NCBI RefSeq assembly: GCF_009696675.1
Contig: NZ_VULN01000002.1
Location: 156,138-220,137, forward strand
Reading direction: 5' to 3'
Source of the DNA: Acidaminococcus fermentans
Lineage (GTDB): Bacteria > Bacillota > Negativicutes > Acidaminococcales > Acidaminococcaceae
Length of the DNA: 64,000 nt
In this document: piece by piece, positions 58,511-64,000 of the stretch
Position numbering within the stretch: position 1 is the stretch's first letter
Layout of the letters: each line of letters opens with the position of its first letter
Notes under the pieces: model-generated
Told to the model about the DNA's origin: nothing
The model's database searches: none
What the model saw: the letters and a program-made list of their open reading frames with translations, nothing else
Translations under genes and position numbers: made by a program

Positions 58511-59338
58511 ATGGAATTTGCAATGGAAAAGGGCAGCCTGGGCTATGGCCGGGAACCGGTGCTGACGGGATTGGATTTCACCCTGGAAGCGGGAGAGTGC
58601 GTAGGGCTCATCGGCCCCAACGGGGCAGGGAAGAGTACCCTGCTGAAGACCCTGGCCGGGATCCTGCCCCTCCAGTCCGGGACCCTGGAACTGGAAGGAA
58701 AACCTCTGGAATCCTGGAACCGGCAGGCTCTGAGCCGAAAGGTCAGCTATCTGCCCCAGGACCGGGAACTGCCCTTTGCCTATACGGCGGAACAGGTGGT
58801 GCTCATGGGCCGGTATCCCTATCTGGACTGGCACCAGCAGGAAGGCAGCCGGGAAAGAGCTCTGGCCCGGGACTGTTTGGAGGTCTTCGGTCTGGGGAAT
58901 CTGCAGGAGCGGCCAGTGACGGATCTTTCCGGGGGACAGCGGCAGCGGGTGCTGCTGTCCCGGATCCTGATCCAGCAGACCCCGGTGATCCTGCTGGATG
59001 AACCTACCGCAGAGCTGGATCTGGTGTATGAAAACACCGTGCTGGAACTGAGCCGGCACCTGGCCCGGGCAGGGCGGACCGTGGTCCTGTCCCTCCATGA
59101 CATCGGCCAGGCGGCCCGGTACTGCACCCGGCTGCTGCTGTTGGGACAGAGAAAGCTGCTGGCCCAGGGGACACCGGAACAGGTGCTCCGGAAGGAAAAT
59201 CTGGAAGCGGCCTACCAGGTTCCCTTCCAGGTCCGGCAGGGAGAAGAGGGACTGGAAATCCGGATCTGTCCGGATCCGGAACAGCAAAAAAGAGAGCTGG
59301 CAAGACTCAATACAATACTGGAAAACAGGGAGGCATAA
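58511..59338 (+). CDS. ABC transporter ATPase, FecE/BtuD type
   Basis: Cytosolic ATPase, 275 aa. Walker [18 protein letters not shown]-loop LPQDRELPFAYTAEQVVLMGRYPYL (the MGRxPY element is typical of siderophore/B12 ATPases), signature LSGGQRQRVLLSRIL, Walker B VILLDEPTAELD, switch His in LSLHDIGQAARYC. It lies between the binding protein and exbB. No FecCD permease gene is present, although the operon otherwise looks like an iron/B12 import unit. Confidence 0.92.
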   Translation: MEFAMEKGSLGYGREPVLTGLDFTLEAGECVGLIGPNGAGKSTLLKTLAGILPLQSGTLELEGKPLESWNRQALSRKVSYLPQDRELPFAYTAEQVVLMGRYPYLDWHQQEGSRERALARDCLEVFGLGNLQERPVTDLSGGQRQRVLLSRILIQQTPVILLDEPTAELDLVYENTVLELSRHLARAGRTVVLSLHDIGQAARYCTRLLLLGQRKLLAQGTPEQVLRKENLEAAYQVPFQVRQGEEGLEIRICPDPEQQKRELARLNTILENREA

Positions 59339-59342
59339 TTAG

Positions 59343-59981
59343 ATGATTGGTTGGCTGCAGCATGGGTGGACATTTTTTCTCCGGGGCGGGGTGGTCATGT
59401 GGCCCCTTCTGCTCTGTTCTCTGGCATCCCTGACTATTATCCTGGAACGGCTGGCTTTTTACCGCCGGGAAGATTCCGGAAGAGCCTATGCCCGGACCTT
59501 CTGCCGGCAGGTCCGGCAGGGAAAATGGCAGGAACTGCTGGACGGGACCTGGGAAACACCGGGAGCCCAGGCGGCACTGGGCAAAAAACTCCTGACGGCG
59601 CCATCTGCCGTCCGGGAAAAGGAAAGTTATATCCTGGGGGAGAGCCAGCAGCTGGTGAACCAGTTTGAAAAAGGGCTGAACTACTTGTCCGTCATCGTGA
59701 CCCTGGCCCCCATCCTGGGGCTCCTGGGGACCATTACCGGCATGATGTCCTCCTTCCAGGCTCTGGGAGACCGGTGGGAAAATCCTCTGGGAGTGACCGC
59801 CGGGGTGGCGGAAGCCATGATCACCACAGTGTTCGGACTGCTCATTGCCATTGCCACCATCTGTTTCCACACCTATTTCTCCCAGAAGGTGAATACGGTG
59901 ATGGAGGAAGTGGAGCAGATGGACAACGCCTTTATGGAAAATGCCGGGAAAATGCCCGGCCAGGGAGGGCAGGGGGCATGA
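59343..59981 (+). CDS. exbB: ExbB/TolQ/MotA family proton channel protein
   Basis: Inner-membrane motor subunit energising TonB; 212 aa. Three membrane helices: about 19-38 (VMWPLLLCSLASLTIILERL), about 116-138 (LSVIVTLAPILGLLGTITGMMSSF) and about 160-183 (AEAMITTVFGLLIAIATICFHTYF). The LAPxLGLLGTxxGMxxxF motif is diagnostic of the family. It overlaps exbD by 4 bases. Confidence 0.95.
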   Translation: MIGWLQHGWTFFLRGGVVMWPLLLCSLASLTIILERLAFYRREDSGRAYARTFCRQVRQGKWQELLDGTWETPGAQAALGKKLLTAPSAVREKESYILGESQQLVNQFEKGLNYLSVIVTLAPILGLLGTITGMMSSFQALGDRWENPLGVTAGVAEAMITTVFGLLIAIATICFHTYFSQKVNTVMEEVEQMDNAFMENAGKMPGQGGQGA

Positions 59982-60400
59982 TCCATCTCCATCGTTCCGG
60001 AGGGGACAAAAAGCCCTCCATCCAAATTTCTCCCATGATCGACATGGTGTTCCTGCTGCTGATCTTTTTCATTGTGTGCACCATGTACATGACCCAGCAG
60101 AAAGGGGTGCCGGTGGAACTGCCGGAAGGCCGGGGACAGCTCCAGCAGAAGGCTCAGGTGGAAGTGACCCTGCCCCGGGACGGGACCATCTGGTTCCAGG
60201 ACCATCAGGTGACCCTGGAGGAACTGCTCCGGGAAGGAGCGGCTGCGGCCCGGGAAAATCCCAGACAGACGGTGAATCTCCGGGCGGACAAGGAAGTGAG
60301 CTACGGCCGGGTCATGGGCATTATGGGAGAACTGAAACGGGCGGGCCTGGAAGATTTCTCCCTGTCCGTCTCCACAGGAGAAGACCATGGGAAAGCCTGA
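59978..60400 (+). CDS. exbD: ExbD/TolR family protein
   Basis: Partner of ExbB with one N-terminal membrane helix; 140 aa. The proton-relay Asp is in ISPMIDMVFLLLIFFIVCTMYM (Asp22); the periplasmic domain ends with VNLRADKEVSYGRVMGIMGELKRAGLEDFSLSV, which matches ExbD. ATG 59978 overlaps the exbB stop (ATGA); longer upstream frames are discarded. It overlaps tonB by 14 bases. Confidence 0.95.
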   Translation: MIHLHRSGGDKKPSIQISPMIDMVFLLLIFFIVCTMYMTQQKGVPVELPEGRGQLQQKAQVEVTLPRDGTIWFQDHQVTLEELLREGAAAARENPRQTVNLRADKEVSYGRVMGIMGELKRAGLEDFSLSVSTGEDHGKA

Positions 60401-61181
60401 GTGGAGCCGGTATGTCCGGCTGTCCCTGGTGATCCACCTGGTCCTGCTGTCCGCCGGAGGAGCCCTGCTCTATGCTCATCGTTCCCTGCCGGACAAAGGG
60501 GCGGAACCCATCCGGGTCCATCTGGCAGAGCCGGGGCCGGTTGGAGGAAACTCCGGAAAGACCCGGGGGACGGGAAACGGAAACCAGGGCGTTCTCGGGG
60601 AACCAGTTGGCGGGGGAACACCGGCATCCCGGGAATCTGGGGAAACAGCCAGGGAGGCTCTGTTGGAACAGCTGCTGGAAGCCCCCAGCCGGGTCAGTGA
60701 CCAGGGAGAAGTCCAGGCACCGGCCGGTTCCTCCGGGGAAACGGCGGACAGCACCTTGTCCGGGAGCGGCTCGTCCCAGGGGAGCGGCGGAGAAGTTCCG
60801 GGAACAGGAACAACCGGAGGCAGCGGCAATGGAGAGAGCGCTTCGGAAGGCGGAACCGGAACCTCCGGCGGGGGCGGAGAAGGAGGGGGAGAAGAGGCCG
60901 GCGACCGGAGCCGGGATGCCAGCCTCACCGGCTACAGCAAAATCTATCCCCAGGCCTCCCGGGCTTCCGGGGAAGAAGGGACTGCCCTGGTGGGGGTGGC
61001 GGTAAGCGCCGGGGGAGAAGTGACCTCCGCCTGGCTGGAAGGGAGCTCCGGGTATGACCGGCTGGACCGGGCAGCCCTGAAAAGCGCCTGGCAGTGGAGT
61101 TTTTCCCCGGCCCTGGATGCCTCCGGGCGGCCAGTACCTACCCGGAAAACCGTCCATGTGGTCTATTCCCTCAACGAGTAG
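60387..61181 (+). CDS. tonB: TonB-like energy transducer with Gly/Ser/Glu-rich linker
   Basis: 264 aa. N-terminal anchor helix (about 10-28, VRLSLVIHLVLLSAGGALLY, with the conserved SxxxH-like Ser and His), a long linker (about 45-185) and a typical TonB C-terminal domain (YPQASRASGEEGTALVGVAVSAGGEV ... LEGSSGYDRLDRAALKSAWQWSFSPALDASGRPV). The linker is rich in Gly, Ser, Glu and Thr rather than the Pro/Lys/Glu run of most TonBs. It spans the periplasm to TonB-dependent receptors, none of which is encoded in this window. The operon binding protein-ATPase-exbB-exbD-tonB is compact. Confidence 0.92.
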   Translation: MGKPEWSRYVRLSLVIHLVLLSAGGALLYAHRSLPDKGAEPIRVHLAEPGPVGGNSGKTRGTGNGNQGVLGEPVGGGTPASRESGETAREALLEQLLEAPSRVSDQGEVQAPAGSSGETADSTLSGSGSSQGSGGEVPGTGTTGGSGNGESASEGGTGTSGGGGEGGGEEAGDRSRDASLTGYSKIYPQASRASGEEGTALVGVAVSAGGEVTSAWLEGSSGYDRLDRAALKSAWQWSFSPALDASGRPVPTRKTVHVVYSLNE

Positions 61182-61199
61182 CTCTTTTGGCGATGCGTC

Positions 61200-61228
61200 T
61201 TGCACCAGGGGAAGAGTCTTTGTATAAT
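61200..61228 (+). promoter_or_regulatory. Promoter of the DUF3298-like gene
   Basis: TTGCAC (61200-61205), 17-base spacer, TATAAT (61223-61228), about 35 bases before ATG 61264 and directly after tonB. Confidence 0.75.
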
Positions 61229-61263
61229 ACAGTCGATGGAGAAAAGGGAAAGGAAGATGTACG

Positions 61264-62007
61264 ATGGATCAGAAAAAAATCCGTGCCTTTGCCGGCACTG
61301 CTCTGTTGGCAGGGTTCATAGCCTTTATTGGAACAGGAGCCGTCCAGGCTCAGTCGGTCACTCCTTCCGAAGCGGCTCACCATGTGATTGAACAGGAACT
61401 CCAGAGCCATGTACCAGGCCAGGCAGTCTATGCCCAGAACGGTGTGGTGATCCGTAGCGGGATCATCCGGGAGAAAGATCTGCTGATCCACTATCCTCAG
61501 GTGAGGGTCATGGGCAAACCGGAAGTGTCCCGGAGAATTACCCGGTATTTTGAAAAACAGGCGGAAATTTCCCGGGAGAATTACAACAAGGCCAATACCA
61601 TGGAGGAAAAACTCACTTCCCGGGTGGATTTTGCAGTCAGCTACCATGGAGAACGGTATCTCTCCTTCCAGACCTACGGCTATGATTTTGTGGAAAGGGC
61701 AGCCCATCCCACCAGTTGGGAACTGGGGAAGACCTTTGATCTGGAAACCGGAAAGCTGGTTCCCTGGCAGAAGGTCCTGACACCGGCCTTGAGAGGGAAC
61801 TTTACCCTGGACAAGATCAACAAGGCCCTGTGGAATACAGATTACGGAAAAGGACACTATTTCTTCCAGGATTTCAAGGGCTTGGAAAAATTGCCGGAAA
61901 ACTATTATCTGGACCAGGAAGGACATATCCATTTTGTCTTTGGACAATATGAAATTGCCCCTTATGCTGTGGGGATCATCGACCTGAATATGAAGCTGGG
62001 AGTGTAA
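61264..62007 (+). CDS. Secreted DUF3298/RsiV-like protein
   Basis: Protein of 247 aa with a signal peptide (residues 1-30, GTGAVQAQ cleavage region). The rest resembles the DUF3298/DUF4163 fold seen in RsiV-type proteins: IHYPQVRVMGKPEVSRRITRYFEKQAEISRENY, YLSFQTYGYDFVERAAHPTSWELGKTFDLETGKLVPWQKVLTP, and the end HIHFVFGQYEIAPYAVGIIDLNM, a near match to the family FxxYEIAPYAxG element. It would be periplasmic or secreted. No sigma factor is encoded nearby, so a role in signalling is not supported. It has its own promoter and terminator. Confidence 0.82.
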   Translation: MDQKKIRAFAGTALLAGFIAFIGTGAVQAQSVTPSEAAHHVIEQELQSHVPGQAVYAQNGVVIRSGIIREKDLLIHYPQVRVMGKPEVSRRITRYFEKQAEISRENYNKANTMEEKLTSRVDFAVSYHGERYLSFQTYGYDFVERAAHPTSWELGKTFDLETGKLVPWQKVLTPALRGNFTLDKINKALWNTDYGKGHYFFQDFKGLEKLPENYYLDQEGHIHFVFGQYEIAPYAVGIIDLNMKLGV

Positions 62008-62037
62008 CGTAAGAAACGTTCTTCCCGGCAGCTGAAG

Positions 62038-62074
62038 CAGACAGCGGACGGGGAGTGGTCCGGCTGTCTGTTTT
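62038..62074 (+). terminator. Terminator after the DUF3298-like gene
   Basis: Stem CAGACAGC-GGAC / GTCC-GGCTGTCTG (62038-62070, one bulged G), then TTTT. Confidence 0.78.
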
Positions 62075-62173
62075 GGGTTACAATAACAGGAGAACGAGCC
62101 ATAGGGGGACGGGGACCGGGAAACTGCCGGCAAAACCATGAGAAAGGCATATTGGATAAAGGAGTGACTTGGG

Positions 62174-63259
62174 ATGAAATTGTGGAAGAATCGACTGATG
62201 GGGTGTGCACTGGCCGGAATGCTGGGCCTGGGAGCCGTGACGGGAACGGTGATCCCTCCGCAGCAGGCGGAAGCCGGCGGGGTGCTGGTGGACGTACTGG
62301 GTACTGCCATTGCCGGCACCATGTACAGGGACAAGGTGATGGGGGTCTACAAGACCTACAACAATACGGACAAGGGCCGTCAGGAATGGTTCGAACAAAT
62401 GAAGAAGGAAGAAGGGGTGGATGAAGATGAGTATCTGAACAGCCGGCTGGATACCATTATGAGCAATGTGACCGCCGGAATCGCTGCTGTGGATCCTACG
62501 GTGTACAAGAAACCCTACAACTACTTCATCAGCCCCAATGATGATGCCAATGCCTACTGCACCATTGGGCACAATGTGAATGTGTACCGGGGCATCTTCA
62601 ATCTGATGCCCATGGATGATGAAATTGCTGTGGTCATCGGCCATGAACTGGGCCATGGGCAGAAAGACCATCCTCTCCAGGGCGTCAAGAAGTCTCTGAA
62701 TGCTGCAGTGCTGGCGGAAATGGCCAATGCGGCAACCGGAGGGATTGCCAGCGGGGCAATCGGTCAGCTGTATACCTATACCCGGAACGTCCATCTGTCC
62801 AAACCCATGGAATGGGAAGCGGACAACCTGGCCTTTGATTACATCACCCACACCAATTACAACCCAGGAGCTACGGCTGCCGTATGGCAGCGGTTCCTGG
62901 AAAAGTACGGGGATATGAACATCCATTGGAGCGACCATCCTACTTGTACGGAACGGCGGGAAAACTACGTAAAGAAGCTGAACGCCTGGAGCAACAAACA
63001 TGTGGATGACAAAGATGGGGTGGTCTATGTGAACAAGAAAGAGTTCCTGACACCCAGCGCCACCGGATCCATGTCCAGCAAAGAGCGGTCCTATTTTGTC
63101 ATGGGGAATCTGGCTGCGGTGTATCACAACAACAAGACCGCGCCGGAAGCCTATGCCAGTGGAGATACAGTGATGATGGGACAGCAGCCTATTATCACCA
63201 GCACCGGGGACGATCCCTCTGCGGAAGAACTGGCAGCCAAGTTAAATAAAATCAAATGA
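62174..63259 (+). CDS. M48 family metalloprotease, secreted
   Basis: Zinc metalloprotease, 361 aa. The signal peptide spans about residues 1-34 (GAVTGTVIPPQQAEA). The zinc motif is HELGH at 157-161 in IAVVIGHELGHGQKDHP; the third ligand is Glu in MEWEADNLAFDYI. NAYCTIGHNVNVYRGIFNLMPMDDE precedes it as in other M48 (YggG/LoiP/BepA-like) proteases. Such proteins act in periplasmic quality control in diderms; the exact role is not shown. AAAGGAGTGACTTGGG precedes ATG 62174. A long terminator follows. Confidence 0.9.
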   Translation: MKLWKNRLMGCALAGMLGLGAVTGTVIPPQQAEAGGVLVDVLGTAIAGTMYRDKVMGVYKTYNNTDKGRQEWFEQMKKEEGVDEDEYLNSRLDTIMSNVTAGIAAVDPTVYKKPYNYFISPNDDANAYCTIGHNVNVYRGIFNLMPMDDEIAVVIGHELGHGQKDHPLQGVKKSLNAAVLAEMANAATGGIASGAIGQLYTYTRNVHLSKPMEWEADNLAFDYITHTNYNPGATAAVWQRFLEKYGDMNIHWSDHPTCTERRENYVKKLNAWSNKHVDDKDGVVYVNKKEFLTPSATGSMSSKERSYFVMGNLAAVYHNNKTAPEAYASGDTVMMGQQPIITSTGDDPSAEELAAKLNKIK

Positions 63260-63274
63260 TTGGATAAAATAAAT

Positions 63275-63326
63275 AAAAGAACGTTTAATTGTCCGAACCG
63301 TATCGAACAATTAAACGTTCTTTTAT
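63275..63326 (+). terminator. Long terminator after the M48 protease gene
   Basis: 18-bp stem AAAAGAACGTTTAATTGT (63275-63292) / ACAATTAAACGTTCTTTT (63307-63324); the loop adds CCGA/TCGA pairing. A and T flanks make it usable on both strands, shielding the rRNA operon. Confidence 0.88.
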
Positions 63327-63548
63327 AAACAAAACGAATTAAAATAAAAAATGAAGCTAAAGAATGTAAAAAACAGGTATAAAAGTAAAATATACGTAAA
63401 TAAACTTAAATAACGAAATAATAAACTTAAATACCGAAATTGAAGGTTTCCCATAAGTGTGGTATTATAATTAAGCATTCTCGAGAGAGAGTGACATCGG
63501 GAAACTTTCTCAACAGCCGAATGTTTTCGAAAGAAAATAAAAAAGTTG
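63327..63548 (+). promoter_or_regulatory. AT-rich upstream region of the rRNA operon
   Basis: About 110 bases of A/T-rich sequence (63330-63440), as expected for an UP element, then TATAAT at 63466-63471. TTGAAG at 63440-63445 is its closest -35 but with a long 20-base spacer, so an upstream P1 promoter is possible but weak by sequence. No protein gene is supported here. Confidence 0.5.
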
Positions 63549-63577
63549 TTGACAAGATGAAAGTTTCTTGATAAAAT
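63549..63577 (+). promoter_or_regulatory. rRNA operon promoter
   Basis: TTGACA (63549-63554), 17-base spacer, TAAAAT (63572-63577). Transcription would start near 63584, about 160 bases before 16S rRNA. Confidence 0.88.
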
Positions 63578-63584
63578 AAACAAG

Positions 63585-63743
63585 CTGTCGCTGAGACAGT
63601 GAGACGAACTTTGAGAACTGAATATTGTTGACAGATGTGCGGGTCAAGTCACTTTTAGTGATGAGATCGAGTCACCTGGATGACAACCAGGTTAAAAAAT
63701 CAAAGCTAGTTTTTCGAGAGCCATGAGGCTCTTCAAAATACCT
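63585..63743 (+). other. rRNA operon leader
   Basis: Untranslated leader before 16S rRNA. It holds a small hairpin CTGTC/GACAG near 63584-63600 and GAACTTTGAGAACTG (63605-63619), similar to the boxA-like antitermination stretch of Firmicute rRNA leaders. GAGAGCCATGAGGCTCTTC near 63716-63734 can form a hairpin and may be part of the processing stem with the 3' flank of 16S. Confidence 0.65.
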
Positions 63744-64000
63744 ATTTTGGAGAGTTTGATCCTGGCTCAGGACGAACGCTGGCGGCGTGCTTAACACATG
63801 CAAGTCGAACGGAGAACTTTCTTCGGAATGTTCTTAGTGGCGAACGGGTGAGTAACGCGTAGGCAACCTGCCCTCTGGTTGGGGACAACATTCCGAAAGG
63901 GATGCTAATACCGAATGTGATCCTTCTTTCGCATGAAGGAAGGATGAAAGATGGCCTCTACTTGTAAGCTATCGCCAGAAGATGGGCCTGCGTCTGATTA
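63744..64000 (+). rRNA. rrs: 16S ribosomal RNA, 5' part
   Basis: Starts around TTTTGGAGAGTTTGATCCTG and contains the universal AGAGTTTGATCCTGGCTCAG (27F) site at 63751-63770, GACGAACGCTGGCGGCGTGC, ACATGCAAGTCGAACGG and GGCGAACGGGTGAGTAACGCG. It runs off the right edge. The V1 and V2 loops look like those of Acidaminococcus-type Negativicutes, as far as I can recall without a search. Confidence 0.97.

Noticed and set aside
58509..58511. A hidden or frameshifted FecCD permease between binding protein and ATPase
   Set aside because: There is only one base between the two genes, and neither shows extra membrane segments.
63323..63583. Minus-strand open frame in the rRNA promoter region
   Set aside because: Phe/Leu/Tyr-rich translation of A/T-rich UP-element and promoter sequence; no sign of a gene.

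Overview
The window reads as the chromosome of a diderm Firmicute (class Negativicutes). The 16S rRNA start at the right edge has a sequence I associate with Acidaminococcus and its relatives; the genus is an inference from memory, not a search. Supporting signs are Gram-positive-type regulation (a T-box leader, an S-box/SAM riboswitch, PASTA kinase with PP2C phosphatase, an LCP protein) side by side with outer-membrane functions (TonB-ExbB-ExbD, a TolC-type outer-membrane factor, an AsmA-like protein). Coding sequence is GC-rich and tightly packed, with many ATGA/GTGA overlaps; spacers are AT-rich and carry rho-independent terminators, many of which share one stem motif.

Layout. 1-3.1 kb: end of a methionine ABC importer (metI, metQ), an M20 amidohydrolase and a DUF441 membrane protein. 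3.3-4.4 kb (minus): flavodoxin and a DUF3793 protein behind palindromic operators. 4.5-11.2 kb: a five-gene drug/solute efflux operon (outer-membrane factor, HlyD-type adaptor, tandem-NBD ABC ATPase, two ABC-2 permeases), then an M20 peptidase. 12.4-14.5 kb: two zinc-ribbon membrane proteins and an L,D-transpeptidase. 14.5-16.1 kb: repeat-rich spacer, two orphan genes and a small GNAT protein. 16.2-23.1 kb: a complete trpEGDCFBA operon under a T-box leader with a probable UGG (Trp) specifier. 23.2-24.6 kb: LCP cell-wall ligase. 24.6-30 kb: a spacer with a probable short RNA and repeats, then an AroE-like dehydrogenase with a full TRAP transporter (dctQ-dctM-dctP) facing a type I dehydroquinase (aroD), which suggests uptake and processing of a shikimate- or quinate-like acid. 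30-36 kb: YfcC-type transporter, PepD-type dipeptidase, a DUF5714 protein, a GT39 glycosyltransferase and an unknown protein. 36-41 kb: LysR regulator, then bioY-hemC-cobA/hemD-sirC (biotin uptake plus the uroporphyrinogen/siroheme/corrin entry path). 41-43.5 kb: reverse rubrerythrin, LUD-domain protein and a lone citrate lyase ligase. 43.5-47.3 kb: SAM riboswitch, metK, priA. 47.3-57.5 kb: a long housekeeping operon def-fmt-DUF116-rsmB-rlmN-prpC-prkC-rsgA-rpe-AsmA-like. 57.5-61.2 kb: substrate-binding lipoprotein, ABC ATPase, exbB, exbD, tonB, with no permease gene. 61.2-63.3 kb: two secreted proteins (DUF3298-like and M48 metalloprotease). 63.4-64 kb: rRNA promoter, leader and the 5' end of 16S rRNA.

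The points most worth following up are the AroE-like/TRAP/AroD locus with its altered substrate-binding motif and TGTATACA palindromes, the short promoter-terminator RNA unit at 24.8 kb, the families of intergenic repeats and terminators, and the TonB locus that lacks a permease and has a glycine/serine-rich TonB linker.
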